Origin: Marinomonas sp. MED121
GTDB taxonomy: Bacteria; Pseudomonadota; Gammaproteobacteria; Pseudomonadales; Marinomonadaceae
Assembly: GCF_000153025.1 (NCBI RefSeq)
Contig: NZ_CH672431.1
Location: 440,865-504,864 of the forward strand
DNA length: 64,000 nt
Reading direction: 5' to 3'
Shown here: positions 8,046 to 18,252 of the stretch, piece by piece
Position numbering within the stretch: position 1 is the stretch's first letter
Layout of the letters: each line of letters starts with the position of its first letter
Position numbers and translations under genes: made by a program
The notes under the pieces: generated by a model
Database searches by the model: none
Seen by the model: the letters and a program-made list of their open reading frames with translations, nothing else
Told to the model about the DNA's origin: nothing

Positions 8046-9155
8046 ATGAATTCATTATGGACAAAGTTCAGAAAAAAGAAGGGGCGTAAGGATTTTCGTA
8101 AGCGGGTTTATATGCACGCTAGTCGAGATTTAAAAACCCGCTTTTTATTATTAGCGCTGGTTTTAGCAGCCCATAGTATCGCCATGGTCATGTTTGAAGA
8201 CATGAATTGGTGGCAGGCATTTTGGTTAACCATGACCTCAGCCAGTACTACTGGTTATGGTGACATTTCTGCCGCCAGTTTTTGGGGACAAGCAGCCACT
8301 ATCGTGCTCATTTATGGTTTAGGCATTGCCTTACTAGCACAGATTGCCAGTGACTATATTGAGCTTAGAATTCAAAAAAAAGAAATGGGCATTAAAGGCC
8401 AATTGGAGTGGGAAAACATGCATGACCATTTATTAATTATTAATACCCCGACCCTGTATACAGAGTCTTATTTAGAGCGCTTGGTTGATCAAATTTGCAA
8501 TACGCCAGACCTTGCTCATACGCCAATTCAATTCTTAACCCCTGACTTCCCTGAAGGCCTGCCTTTAAGCTTACGCAGTTATGGCGCGGTTCACCAAACA
8601 GGCGAAGCGACTAATCAAGGTGCCTTAGAAGCCTGTAGCGCAGATAAAGCAAAATTTATTGTTGTGCTAAGCCCTGATAGCCAAAACGCTCACAGTGACA
8701 GTCTCGTCTTTGACACCTTACATCGTATTAAAGCATTGAATAGCACGGCTTATGTTTTAGCAGAGGCTGTCGACGATCATAATCGCGCTAGATTTAAAGC
8801 AGCAGGAGCAAATGCTGTGATTCGCCCAGTAAGAGCTTACCCTGAGATGCTGGTGCGTTCTCTAATTGCACCTGGTACAGAACAGGTACTGGAAGACTTA
8901 TTCCGTCATCAAGGTGATCATACGGTAAGACTCACGGTCAGTATTCGAGATAAAAGCTGGGCCGAGGTTGTTATCACCTTGATGCAAGCAGGCATAGGGA
9001 CAGCTTTAGGCTTTGAGGATACAAAAGGTGAAATCGTGACTCAACCAAAAGCCAAACAGCTAATTCAAGCCAATTCTTTAATTGTGATGGTTGATGAAGA
9101 TATTGACTTGCCAGATAGCCAAAGTCTTCAAGCACTCTTTGATACTGAGCTGTAA
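8046..9155 (+). CDS. Two-TM potassium channel with cytoplasmic RCK-like domain
   Basis: A 369-residue ion channel. Two membrane helices (residues about 34-50 and 75-97) flank a pore loop with the potassium selectivity filter TTGYGD (about residues 68-73). The cytoplasmic part resembles a TrkA-N/RCK domain followed by a TrkA-C-like segment. One oddity: where RCK domains usually carry a glycine-rich dinucleotide motif (GxGxxG), this protein reads LLIINTPTLYTESYLERL, so NAD(H) binding in the normal mode is doubtful. The basic N-terminus (KFRKKKGRKDFRKR) is cytoplasmic. The role is presumably K+ flux and membrane-potential control; the gating ligand is unknown. Confidence 0.85.
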   Translation: MNSLWTKFRKKKGRKDFRKRVYMHASRDLKTRFLLLALVLAAHSIAMVMFEDMNWWQAFWLTMTSASTTGYGDISAASFWGQAATIVLIYGLGIALLAQIASDYIELRIQKKEMGIKGQLEWENMHDHLLIINTPTLYTESYLERLVDQICNTPDLAHTPIQFLTPDFPEGLPLSLRSYGAVHQTGEATNQGALEACSADKAKFIVVLSPDSQNAHSDSLVFDTLHRIKALNSTAYVLAEAVDDHNRARFKAAGANAVIRPVRAYPEMLVRSLIAPGTEQVLEDLFRHQGDHTVRLTVSIRDKSWAEVVITLMQAGIGTALGFEDTKGEIVTQPKAKQLIQANSLIVMVDEDIDLPDSQSLQALFDTEL

Positions 9156-9215
9156 CTCTTATGCTTAGGTGACGCTTCAGGCCGAGGCGTTTCATAAAGA
9201 GATACACGCAAAAAT

Positions 9216-9250
9216 AAAAAGCCAGTCTTGTTTCCAAGACTGGCTTTTTT
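9216..9250. terminator. Bidirectional terminator between the K+ channel and ferredoxin genes
   Basis: A5-GCCAGTCTTG (9216-9230) pairs with CAAGACTGGC followed by six T (9235-9250). The symmetric A/T tails serve both convergent transcripts. Confidence 0.85.
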
Positions 9251-9278
9251 GTACACCTTGTCGCGCTCTAAAATGGTG

Positions 9279-9539
<261 letters not shown>

Positions 9540-9557
9540 CTAACGCTAGCCACCCAC

Positions 9558-10079
<522 letters not shown>

Positions 10080-10244
10080 TTATATTTAAAGGAGGAAAAA
10101 GTGAATAACACACTGTGTTTTCTACAGGCATTATTTCTACACATATTTTCCATCAAAGGCGCGCATCATATCGAATTACGCCTCGGTACTCAATTCACCT
10201 GATTAGATACCTGTCATTAATTACAAAGCATAACCCGACGAAAC

Positions 10245-10790
10245 TTAGATACCACCAAAGCCAGACAGCATTTGCTTAGCAAAGGAAATACCTAAGAAAA
10301 TAAAAATTGGTGAGATGTCTAACCCCCCCAAATTAGGCACAAAGCCTCTTACCACACGGTATAAAGGTTCGGTAATTTGGAACACTAATAAGGCTCCGGG
10401 ATGATTCGCATTAGGGGCAACCCAGCTTAAAATAACCGAAATCAGCATCGCCCAGAAATAAAGATCTAATAAATGATATATGGTTCCCATCACAGTATAA
10501 ATCAGATACTGAGCCGGGCTCGCATCATACCCTTTAAGTAAAAATACCACCGCCACTGTGACTAGCTGCACGAGCAAAGCTAAGACTACTGAAGCTGAAT
10601 CAACTCGCCCAATCGAAGGCACAAGCTTACGAATAGGCAAAATTAGAGGGTTTGTCGCTTTTACAATGCCTTGGCTAATTGGGTTATAAAAATCAGCACG
10701 GGTCAATTGTAAGACTAACCTTAATAACACAACAAATAGATAAATATTCGCTAAGGTTTTAAGTAAAAAAACAATCGGATCTGACGTCAT
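10245..10790 (-). CDS. yggT: YggT family membrane protein
   Basis: A 181-residue integral membrane protein built from two YggT repeats, each a pair of hydrophobic helices with the pattern R(L/V)...NP(I/G)...P(L/I)...(R)...P. In the second half this reads APNANHPGALLVFQITEPLYRVVRGFVP. The biochemical role is not established; YggT genes travel with proC and yggS and are linked to osmotic or cell-envelope functions. It is the third gene of yggS-proC-yggT, starting 2 bp after the proC stop. Confidence 0.9.
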   Translation of the reverse strand: MTSDPIVFLLKTLANIYLFVVLLRLVLQLTRADFYNPISQGIVKATNPLILPIRKLVPSIGRVDSASVVLALLVQLVTVAVVFLLKGYDASPAQYLIYTVMGTIYHLLDLYFWAMLISVILSWVAPNANHPGALLVFQITEPLYRVVRGFVPNLGGLDISPIFIFLGISFAKQMLSGFGGI

Positions 10791-10792
10791 GT

Positions 10793-11629
10793 TTATGAGT
10801 CCTTTTTCTCAGTTGTTGAGGCAAATAAAGTCGCCATTTCATTCGATCTTGTTATACATGCCTGCATTGCTTGATCAACAATTTTATCTATGTCACTCCC
10901 CTCAAATGACAATAACGCTTGTTCTGTTGTGCCATTTGGAGACGTGATATTTTTTCGTAATTGGGCGATATTTTCAGGGGTTTCGGTCACCATTCTAGCG
11001 GCACCTAACATGGTATAAGATGCTAATTTACGACAAGATGCTTCGTCTAAACCTTGCGCTTGTCCACTTTTGATCATGGCTTCTAGAAAACGGAAGAAAT
11101 AAGCAGGCGCACTGCCAGAGAGCGCGGTGACAGTATGCATTTGCTTTTCATCATCAACCCAAAGGGAGTCGCCGACACTGGCAAAGAGCTCAGTTACCCA
11201 ATCTTTATGAGCATCGCTCACCTTATCATTGGCAATCAGACCTGTCATACCTGAGCCTAGTTGTGAAGGTGTATTAGGCATACTGCGAACTATGGCAACA
11301 TCACCGAGCCAATCAGCCAAGCTGTCTAAACCTAGGCCCGCCGCTACTGAGATATACACTTGGTCAGAACTCACCATCGGTTTGAATCCTGCAATGACCT
11401 CTGCCATTTGAGCCGGTTTAACACACAATACAACCACATCAGCATCACTCACCGCTGCGGCATTATCATGGGTCATATGAATGCCAAGCTCTTGGGCGAA
11501 AGCCGCTCGTTTTTCGTCATTACGAGCGGTTCCTGTAATTTGATCAGCAGGATAGCCAGTTTCAATCAAACCTCGAATGATAGCCCCAGCCATATTGCCG
11601 ACACCAATAAACGCAATGCTTTGTTGCAT
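10793..11629 (-). CDS. proC: Pyrroline-5-carboxylate reductase
   Basis: The last step of proline synthesis, NAD(P)H-dependent reduction of pyrroline-5-carboxylate. It has an N-terminal Rossmann motif FIGVGNMAGAIIRGL and the C-terminal P5CR dimerisation block with the signature region NITSPNGTTEQALLSFE (about residues 229-245) and TALSGSAPAYFFRFLEAM. At 278 residues the length is normal. It lies between yggS and yggT, the widespread arrangement. Confidence 0.95.
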   Translation of the reverse strand: MQQSIAFIGVGNMAGAIIRGLIETGYPADQITGTARNDEKRAAFAQELGIHMTHDNAAAVSDADVVVLCVKPAQMAEVIAGFKPMVSSDQVYISVAAGLGLDSLADWLGDVAIVRSMPNTPSQLGSGMTGLIANDKVSDAHKDWVTELFASVGDSLWVDDEKQMHTVTALSGSAPAYFFRFLEAMIKSGQAQGLDEASCRKLASYTMLGAARMVTETPENIAQLRKNITSPNGTTEQALLSFEGSDIDKIVDQAMQACITRSNEMATLFASTTEKKDS

Positions 11630-11693
11630 GTAACTTCCTAATCTTCTTCATCAAGGCCAATTTGGCACCCATGATAATACAAATTTGTTTAAT

Positions 11694-12383
11694 CTAAGCG
11701 TAATTTCTTGCGCCAAAAATTGCGGTGCCAATTCTAACCATAGAGCTACCACTCGCAATGGCAGCTTCCATATCACCAGACATACCAATTGATAAGGTAT
11801 CAACTGTCTCAACCGATTCAGCCAAAGCATGATAAGCCTCGTAAAGCGGCTGGTAAGTGGCGAGTTGGTCCGCTAAGGAGACTTGTGGCGCTGGTATCGC
11901 CATCAAGCCACGAAGAATAAGATTGGGCTGATTGCGTACAATTTCAACAAGTTCGTCTAATTCTGCAAGAGAAATCCCTGATTTAGACTCTTCACCACTG
12001 ATATTTATTTGAATACACACATTGAGCTTAGGTAAATCAGCAGGTCTTTGTTCATTTAAACGTTGTGCAATTTTAGCTCTTTCTAAGGTATGAACCCAAT
12101 GCATGGACTGTGCAAGGATACGGGTCTTATTCGATTGAATTGGACCGATGAAATGCCATTCTATTCCCTTAAGGTGGGTCAATTGCTGACTTTTATCCGC
12201 AGCCTCTTGTACATAGTTTTCACCAAACAAACGTTGTCCTTGTGCGTAGGCTTCTTCAATTGCACTGACGGGTTTGGTTTTACTGACGGCTAATAATTTT
12301 ACGCTACCCAATGCTCTTTGATATTTTTGTTCAAATGACGTTATTTCAGCTTGGGTCTTTTCAATATTTTCGGCAATTGCCAT
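11694..12383 (-). CDS. yggS: YggS family pyridoxal phosphate homeostasis protein
   Basis: A 229-residue PLP-binding protein with an alanine-racemase-like barrel, involved in PLP homeostasis rather than a known catalytic reaction. The PLP lysine lies in LLAVSKTKP (about residue 36). Other conserved blocks are FGENYVQEAADK, WHFIGPIQSNKTR, and the C-terminal LSIGMSGDMEAAIASGSSMVRIGTAIFG. It is the first gene of yggS-proC-yggT. The pilT gene, often found upstream in relatives, is absent here; a GAF/GGDEF gene lies upstream instead. Confidence 0.95.
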   Translation of the reverse strand: MAIAENIEKTQAEITSFEQKYQRALGSVKLLAVSKTKPVSAIEEAYAQGQRLFGENYVQEAADKSQQLTHLKGIEWHFIGPIQSNKTRILAQSMHWVHTLERAKIAQRLNEQRPADLPKLNVCIQINISGEESKSGISLAELDELVEIVRNQPNLILRGLMAIPAPQVSLADQLATYQPLYEAYHALAESVETVDTLSIGMSGDMEAAIASGSSMVRIGTAIFGARNYA

Positions 12384-12615
12384 GGAGGGGACTATCTCCT
12401 AACGAGTATGTAGTTGTATATATTGAGAAGGGCTTGAATCTGCCTTCCTGTTAGTATTTGAGAATGTTTCTAAAATCATTGAATTCGCTCATTAATATTG
12501 AACATACGAGCGAGAAATTCAACTGTAAATCGAAGGCTTATCGCAAAAAAGAGTAAGCCTATCGAACTGTTTAGTGCATTAACCCTTAGCGATAAAGGGT
12601 CTAGGGAAACTAGCG

Positions 12616-13755
12616 TTAGAAATCGTATAAGTCAGCACTGTTTCGACAAAAACGACCGTGATATTCAATACAGTATTTTTGCGTTTCGGTTGCATTATTT
12701 TTGGCATTATTCGCCGCCGAATACAATTCAGAAAAGCTTGAATGCTCTGGATAGTAACTAATCCCTAACGACAAAGAAATTTTATAGCTTTGACCATCAA
12801 TCACGACAGGCTCTTCCATACTTTGCAAAATTTTATTGGCAATGATTTCAGAGTCTTCAAGGTGCTTAATGCGTAATGCCATCACAAACTCAGAATCGGT
12901 AAAGCGAGCAAGTAAATCATTATCACGCACACTTTTTTGTAACCTTTTAGCCACCACTTTTAGCATGCTATCTTTTACTTCTTCTGCTGCAGGCGCGCTG
13001 AAATCTTTCGCTTGATTAGCTTCAATAACAATCACAGAAAGACGCTGAAAATGACGCTTAGCATCTTTGAGCATCATGGAGAAGTTAGTATTAAAGTTAT
13101 AACGATTCGCAAGCCCAGTAGAAGGGTCATGGTTAGCCGAGTTTAACAAACGAGTTTGAGCATTTTGACGTAGATTCGACAAATTAAGCATATGCATTAA
13201 GCAATCTAATAAGCGCTTAAAGACATTGATATTTTGTGATTCTGAACTAGGTGCAAAAACCACCATATAACCTAGAAGGCCTTCATCCTTAAACTCAAAC
13301 GGCTGCGCAATACAAACATCAACATCATATTGATTAAGGACTTTATTCCAATCACTCCAACTAGGGTTTTGGGTCAGATTAGGAACAAAAAGTAAGCATT
13401 CCTTTGATTGCTCTAGATGGGAGGTGAAGTACTGCATTGGATAGTCTTCAATCACACCAGAAGGTGTCGCCAGGTCATGCTCAATACCAGTGCCAGCTTC
13501 AATACGCCACTGTGCACCCGTTTCATCAACCAACATAAGACAGGCTTGGTAGCTTGGAAAGTAGCGATCAATTTGATCCATCATGCCATCAAAAATGGTT
13601 GATGTGGGCGCACCTTCTGCAATGTAGTGTAAAATTTGATAGCTAGAGTCATAAATGAGCGACATTGCATCGCGTTCATTACGCACTTGATCCAGTTGTT
13701 GTTCTAGCTGGGCTATTTTCACTTGCATCTCATGCTCTGATAATTCGTTTGTCAT
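12616..13755 (-). CDS. GAF domain protein with degenerate GGDEF domain
   Basis: A 379-residue cytoplasmic protein with three parts: an N-terminal coiled coil (about residues 3-30), a GAF-like sensory domain (about 35-180), and a C-terminal GGDEF fold introduced by HDPSTGLANRYNF. The catalytic half-site motif GGDEF is replaced by TDSEF (ARFTDSEFVMAL), and the upstream metal-binding region (VIEANQAKDF) lacks the usual paired acidic pattern. Diguanylate cyclase activity is therefore unlikely; it may instead bind GTP or c-di-GMP, or act by protein contact. No EAL domain is attached. Confidence 0.8.
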   Translation of the reverse strand: MTNELSEHEMQVKIAQLEQQLDQVRNERDAMSLIYDSSYQILHYIAEGAPTSTIFDGMMDQIDRYFPSYQACLMLVDETGAQWRIEAGTGIEHDLATPSGVIEDYPMQYFTSHLEQSKECLLFVPNLTQNPSWSDWNKVLNQYDVDVCIAQPFEFKDEGLLGYMVVFAPSSESQNINVFKRLLDCLMHMLNLSNLRQNAQTRLLNSANHDPSTGLANRYNFNTNFSMMLKDAKRHFQRLSVIVIEANQAKDFSAPAAEEVKDSMLKVVAKRLQKSVRDNDLLARFTDSEFVMALRIKHLEDSEIIANKILQSMEEPVVIDGQSYKISLSLGISYYPEHSSFSELYSAANNAKNNATETQKYCIEYHGRFCRNSADLYDF

Positions 13756-13882
13756 GTAATCCTGGCCGTTAGGTTAAATCTATCCCCTAAGCTAGAGTAA
13801 CTCTACGCAGTTAAAAGTAAAGCAATCAAGCGTAAGCTTTTATTTATTTCTATTACAAAAAGTAACCACACGTGCGAGGTAA

Positions 13883-15160
13883 CTAATTGATAGGAAATAC
13901 TTTTTGACCTGATAAATAGGTAGAAACCACCTTACCTATTAAACTTTCACCTATCCATGGTGAGTTTTGTCCTTTGGTTTTACGATGGTTTTGAGACCAT
14001 TCCCACCTAGTTGTACTATCAAACAACACAATATCTGCATAACTTCCCACAGCTAAAGAGCCTGCGTCAATACCTATGCAGGAAGCTGGCCCCTGAGTTA
14101 AGCAGCTTAACAACAAATTAAAATCTAAGTCACCCTCATCCATTAACGTCATGGCTAATGGTAATAATACTTCGAGATTGGCCATGCCAGGCTCTGTAGC
14201 AGCAAAAGGCGCTATCTTAGCCATTTTTTCATGGGGCTGATGATCAGAACAAATTGCTGAGATCACACCTGCTTTAATGCCTTCAATTAAGGTTAACCTA
14301 TCTTCTTCTGACCTTAACGGGGGTAATACATGATAATGACCATCAAATTCACTTAACACCTGATCAGTCAAAAGTAAGTTATGTAAGGCCACATCCGCCG
14401 TGACATCCATGCCAGCCGCTTTAGCATCAGCTACAAGCTCAATGGATTTTGCCGAACTTAAGCGAGCAAAGTGTGCTTTAACCTTGGTTTTTTCCACCAG
14501 CATTAAATCTCTTGCTAGGGCAATGGTTTCTGCCGTTTCTGGGATACCAGCTAAACCATGCATGGTAGAAATAACCCCCTCATGGGCGCAGCCGCCATCT
14601 GATAAACTGGTTTCATCTGGATGAAAAATAACGAGAAGGTCATGGGTTGCCGCATACTCTAGAGCACGAGACAGCACCTTGGTGTTGGCCATAGGGTTTC
14701 TATGGTTTGAGACAGCAATACAACCTGCTTCCGTTAAAGCCACCATATTGCTTAACTTTTCACCTTCAAGACCTTGGGTCAATGCTCCGATAGGAAGTAC
14801 ATTAGCCCGACCTGATTCAAATGCTTTATCTTGAATTAAAGCTGCAACAGCAGGTGTATCGACAATAGGGCTGGTATCTGGCTGGCACACTAAGGTCGTG
14901 ATACCGCCAGATGCCGCAGCCAATGTTTCTGATGCGATATTGCCTTTTTGAGAATAACCAGGCTCACGTAAAGACACAGCTAAATCGACTAGACCAGGTA
15001 AGACCCATAAACCAGCAGCATCTATTGTTTCATCTGCGACAAAGCCTTCGGGCGCATCACCTAAAGCAATAATCTTGTCATCTTCAATATAAAGATTCTG
15101 TACCGCATCCAACCCTTGGCTAGGATCAATGATACGGCCATTTTTAATACACGTTTTCAT
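13883..15160 (-). CDS. pyrX: Dihydroorotase-like non-catalytic subunit of aspartate carbamoyltransferase (PyrX / PyrC')
   Basis: A 425-residue amidohydrolase-fold protein. True dihydroorotases have D-x-H-x-H-x-R-E-P-G; here the corresponding block is DLAVSLREPG (residues 59-68), so both zinc-binding histidines are replaced (positions 61 and 63). As in pseudomonads, it is therefore expected to be an inactive scaffold that assembles with PyrB into a dodecamer, with the active dihydroorotase (PyrC) encoded elsewhere. The start at 15160 is set by an AGGAGA ribosome site inside the end of pyrB (about 15169-15174); the longer frame reaching 15217 overlaps pyrB. It begins 1 bp after the pyrB stop, so translation is probably coupled. 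Confidence 0.9.
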   Translation of the reverse strand: MKTCIKNGRIIDPSQGLDAVQNLYIEDDKIIALGDAPEGFVADETIDAAGLWVLPGLVDLAVSLREPGYSQKGNIASETLAAASGGITTLVCQPDTSPIVDTPAVAALIQDKAFESGRANVLPIGALTQGLEGEKLSNMVALTEAGCIAVSNHRNPMANTKVLSRALEYAATHDLLVIFHPDETSLSDGGCAHEGVISTMHGLAGIPETAETIALARDLMLVEKTKVKAHFARLSSAKSIELVADAKAAGMDVTADVALHNLLLTDQVLSEFDGHYHVLPPLRSEEDRLTLIEGIKAGVISAICSDHQPHEKMAKIAPFAATEPGMANLEVLLPLAMTLMDEGDLDFNLLLSCLTQGPASCIGIDAGSLAVGSYADIVLFDSTTRWEWSQNHRKTKGQNSPWIGESLIGKVVSTYLSGQKVFPIN

Positions 15161-15161
15161 A

Positions 15162-16172
15162 TTAAACCATTTCTCCTGCGGCTGAGGTTTGCTGCTCTTT
15201 TTCTTGCAACTGACCACTCATGGCCATGGATAAAATCGCCATTCGCACCGCTATACCATTGGTTACCTGATTTAAAATAACGGAATGTTCACCATCAGCA
15301 ACCTCAGAGGAAATCTCTACACCTCGATTAATTGGGCCCGGGTGCATGACTATGGCATCAGGTTTTGCCCAAGCAAGGGAGGTTTGGGTCAAACCATATA
15401 GGCGATAGAATTCGCTTTCACTCGGTAGCAAAGCGCCTTGCATTCGCTCTTTTTGTAAACGCAACATTATGATGACATCCACATCTTCAAGACCGTTTTC
15501 TAATTCATGACAAACTTTAGCCCCCATTTCTTTGAAGTATTCAGGCACCAAAGTTTTTGGACCAATCAACCTCACTTCATTCACACCTAGGGTGTTTAGC
15601 GCATGTATTTGAGAGCGAGCAACACGTGAATGCAGAATGTCTCCAACAATGGCAACATTTAATCCTTCAAATGTTTTTTTGTGACGGCGTATTGTCAACA
15701 TATCTAGCATGGCTTGGGTTGGATGGGCATGGCGACCATCTCCCGCATTAATGATGGCAACATTAGGCGTACAATGCTCTGCGATAAAATGCGGTGCACC
15801 GCTGTCGGCATGACGCACAATAAACATATCACTTTGCATAGCTTCTAGATTTTGTAGAGTATCCAGTAAAGACTCACCTTTTGATGTCGCTGACGTTTCT
15901 ATATTAAGGTTAATGACATCGGCAGATAAACGTTTTGCAGCCAGTTCAAAAGTAGTGCGGGTACGAGTGGAGTTTTCAAAGAAGAGGTTTACGACTGTTT
16001 TCCCTCGTAATAAGGGGACTTTTTTTACCGACTGTTCACCCATAGTTAAAAAAGAGTCGGCTCGATCGAGAATTTCGGTCAATATGGATTTATCTAATCC
16101 ATCAAGTGTTAAAAAGTGCTTAAGCTGACCTTGATCGGTTAATTGTAATGCCCGAGATTCGGAGCGCATCAT
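15162..16172 (-). CDS. pyrB: Aspartate carbamoyltransferase catalytic subunit
   Basis: The first committed step of pyrimidine synthesis: carbamoyl phosphate plus aspartate gives carbamoyl aspartate. The carbamoyl-phosphate site ([13 protein letters not shown]) and the aspartate/phosphate motif HPTQAMLD are intact. Start: a GTG at 16217 gives a longer frame, but a GAGGA ribosome site (16180-16184) places translation at ATG 16172 (or the adjacent ATG 16169), giving 336 residues, close to Pseudomonas PyrB (334). No pyrI regulatory subunit gene is present; the partner is the downstream PyrX. Confidence 0.93.
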   Translation of the reverse strand: MMRSESRALQLTDQGQLKHFLTLDGLDKSILTEILDRADSFLTMGEQSVKKVPLLRGKTVVNLFFENSTRTRTTFELAAKRLSADVINLNIETSATSKGESLLDTLQNLEAMQSDMFIVRHADSGAPHFIAEHCTPNVAIINAGDGRHAHPTQAMLDMLTIRRHKKTFEGLNVAIVGDILHSRVARSQIHALNTLGVNEVRLIGPKTLVPEYFKEMGAKVCHELENGLEDVDVIIMLRLQKERMQGALLPSESEFYRLYGLTQTSLAWAKPDAIVMHPGPINRGVEISSEVADGEHSVILNQVTNGIAVRMAILSMAMSGQLQEKEQQTSAAGEMV

Positions 16173-16236
16173 GGTTAAGTCCTCAACTGGAAGACGATCC
16201 CGCCTTATTCTAATCACCTAGTAAGATGATAGGAAA

Positions 16237-16265
16237 ATGCCCAGTGTAGAAACTACCCTGGGCAT
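16237..16265 (-). promoter_or_regulatory. Hairpin in the pyrR-pyrB spacer, possible attenuator
   Basis: ATGCCCAG (16237-16244) pairs with CTGGGCAT (16258-16265), with an inner GTAG/CTAC stem. Read on the minus strand the stem is followed by TTTT. It sits about 65 bp upstream of the pyrB start, in a 250-bp spacer after pyrR. Terminator-type attenuation of pyrBX is inferred. Confidence 0.5.
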
Positions 16266-16428
16266 GACTAAATTGACGTGAACTCTTTAATGATAATGTC
16301 TAAATTTACGTCTTTTATAACTCAAACTTAGTGCCATAGATAACTGAATTATTTTGCGCAAATTAAGCTAGCGCCATACTCTAATTGTCGTACTTGTAGC
16401 ATTAAAAAGAAAGCGTGAAAGCCTAAGT

Positions 16429-16923
16429 TTATGTCTCAATTAAGGAAACTTTGATCGGATCAGGCCCAGATAGCTTAACCCTTTGGTCAGGATTAAGCGT
16501 TAATACCTGCCCAACCACATCAGCCTTAATGGGCAGCTCTCCTTGGTTAAGATCGTATAGGATCGCCAAACTAATACTGGCAGGTCTACCATAGTCAAAA
16601 ATCTCATTCATGGCAGCACGAATGGTCCTTCCCGACATAAGCACATCATCCACTAAAATAATATGTTGGTTTTCAATCGCGGGGAGGGATGTTTGTTTTA
16701 CTTTTGGGTGTAAGCCCGCGCGGGTGAAGTCGTCTCGATAAAACGTGATGTCCAAAGTCGCTAATGGCACATTCGTTGACAAAGCTTTAATGAGGCGCTC
16801 TGCGACCCAAACACCGCCGGAATGTATACCCACAACCACGGGGTTTTCTATTTTTTTCTCATCACAATATGCTACTAGAGCCTGTGACATTTGCCCTAAA
16901 GTCGCTTCAATATCCAAGTTCAT
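16429..16923 (-). CDS. pyrR: Bifunctional pyr operon regulator / uracil phosphoribosyltransferase
   Basis: A 164-residue phosphoribosyltransferase-fold protein. The PRPP-binding loop [16 protein letters not shown] is canonical. The family converts uracil plus PRPP to UMP and, in many bacteria, senses UMP to regulate pyr genes. Its position directly before pyrB, with a hairpin in the spacer, supports a regulatory role here. It follows ruvX by 49 bp on the same strand. Confidence 0.92.
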   Translation of the reverse strand: MNLDIEATLGQMSQALVAYCDEKKIENPVVVGIHSGGVWVAERLIKALSTNVPLATLDITFYRDDFTRAGLHPKVKQTSLPAIENQHIILVDDVLMSGRTIRAAMNEIFDYGRPASISLAILYDLNQGELPIKADVVGQVLTLNPDQRVKLSGPDPIKVSLIET

Positions 16924-16972
16924 GGGTTAATCTCTACTTGCTCGCTATGACACGTCTTGCATCACGATTAAA

Positions 16973-17431
16973 TTATTTTCCCTGATTTTCTAAAAACCAA
17001 GATTCTAAAATCATTTGGGCAGCTAAACCATCAACCGAGTTAGCTTTAAAGTTACGGTTTCCACCTTCTTTTATCACTTGCCCTTTAGCTTCATAAGAGG
17101 ACAGTCTTTCATCCATCATATAACTAGGCTTGTTGTAGCGTCCATGTAAACGGTTGGCGAACTTTCTTGCCCTTTGACACATCTCATTTTCAGTGCCATC
17201 CATGTTAAGGGGTAAACCGACGACAAAACCATCAGGTTGCCATTCTTTTACCACCTCAGCAATGGTATCCCAATTAGGAATACCGTCACGGGCTTTGATA
17301 GGATTGATTGGAGTGGCTGTTGCGGTTATTTCTTGTCCAACCGCAATGCCGATTCGTGTGGTGCCAAAATCGAACCCTAACAGGGTTCGAGCTGTGTTGG
17401 TGTTGACGTCATTGGTTGACGTTGCGTTCAT
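16973..17431 (-). CDS. ruvX: Putative Holliday junction resolvase RuvX (YqgF)
   Basis: A 152-residue RNase H-fold protein of the YqgF family, implicated in pre-16S rRNA 5' processing and/or Holliday junction resolution. Conserved acidic residues are seen in LLGFDFGTTRIGIAVG, MDERLSSYEAKG and VDGLAAQMILESW. The N-terminal MNATSTNDVNTNT extension is low-complexity and variable. It starts 2 bp after the yqgE stop, so the two genes are coupled. Confidence 0.93.
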   Translation of the reverse strand: MNATSTNDVNTNTARTLLGFDFGTTRIGIAVGQEITATATPINPIKARDGIPNWDTIAEVVKEWQPDGFVVGLPLNMDGTENEMCQRARKFANRLHGRYNKPSYMMDERLSSYEAKGQVIKEGGNRNFKANSVDGLAAQMILESWFLENQGK

Positions 17432-17433
17432 AC

Positions 17434-18000
17434 TTAACAGTGTCCTACATCCGATGAAAGGTAATTCATATCAATCCCTAACACCTTGGTGGCTGCTGAG
17501 AATTGAAGATCACTTGGTGTATTAAATAATACGTCCAAATCGGCTTCACATACCAGCCAAACATTATTACTTATTTCCTCCTCTAATTGGCCTGCTTGCC
17601 AGCCAGCGCACCCCAAACTAATTAAAAAAGATTCAGGACCTTCACCATGGGCAATATTTTCTAAGGTCTCAAGTGCAGCAGATAACGCAACCTCCTCTGT
17701 AACGGGTAGTGTGTTAACCCAAGTTTTATCGCTCGTGTGTAAGATAAAGCCTCGTTCAGATTCAACTGGACCACCACTAAATATTGGCTCATTAGCTAGG
17801 TGGGGAGTATTAATTTGTATGCCTAAGTGATTTGCTAATTCAGTGAAGTCTATTTTAGATGGACGGTTGATAATAATCCCCATGGCACCTTCTGCAGTAT
17901 GCTCACAGATGTAGGTAACCGTTTGCTGAAAATTTGGATCATTCAGCTGGGGCATGGAAATCAAAAAGTGATTTTTCAGGGACTCAAATGCATTGTTCAT
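17434..18000 (-). CDS. yqgE: YqgE/AlgH family protein
   Basis: A 188-residue protein of the UPF0301 family. Typical blocks: FLISMPQLNDPNFQQTVTYICEH near the N-terminus, GAMGIIINRP, FSGGPVESERGFILH, and the C-terminal LGCAGWQAGQLEEEISNNVWL. AlgH was originally described as an alginate regulator in Pseudomonas; the molecular function is not established. It leads the yqgE-ruvX-pyrR-pyrB-pyrX cluster, the standard order in pseudomonads. Confidence 0.93.
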   Translation of the reverse strand: MNNAFESLKNHFLISMPQLNDPNFQQTVTYICEHTAEGAMGIIINRPSKIDFTELANHLGIQINTPHLANEPIFSGGPVESERGFILHTSDKTWVNTLPVTEEVALSAALETLENIAHGEGPESFLISLGCAGWQAGQLEEEISNNVWLVCEADLDVLFNTPSDLQFSAATKVLGIDMNYLSSDVGHC

Positions 18001-18252
18001 AATACGACCCTCTTATTTTTAACAATAAAAAATCAGACATAAAACAAGCCGAAGTTAGCAAACAATAACTGCTAACAGCTTGAGTAAACTCTCGATATTA
18101 ACTTTTGCAGTATAGGCCAAGTCTGTCAATTCCCCAGACTTGAAATGATTTTTTTCCTAAACTAGCGCTTTAAAACTAACTTACCTAAAGGTACACTTAC
18201 CAGAAGTAATCTCAAAAAATTCCACTTTTTACCCCATTTTAGGAATTCCGTA

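Noticed and set aside
12498-12761. 87-residue plus-strand frame upstream and across the 3' end of the GGDEF gene
   Set aside because: Overlaps the real minus-strand gene by about 145 bp, lacks a ribosome site, and has no recognisable domain.
15161-15217. Upstream extension of the PyrX frame overlapping pyrB
   Set aside because: The product before Met at 15160 is Lys/Gln-rich and unlike family members; the ribosome site favours 15160.
16173-16217. GTG 16217 as pyrB start
   Set aside because: GAGGA with a 7-base gap supports ATG 16172, and the shorter product matches homologue length.
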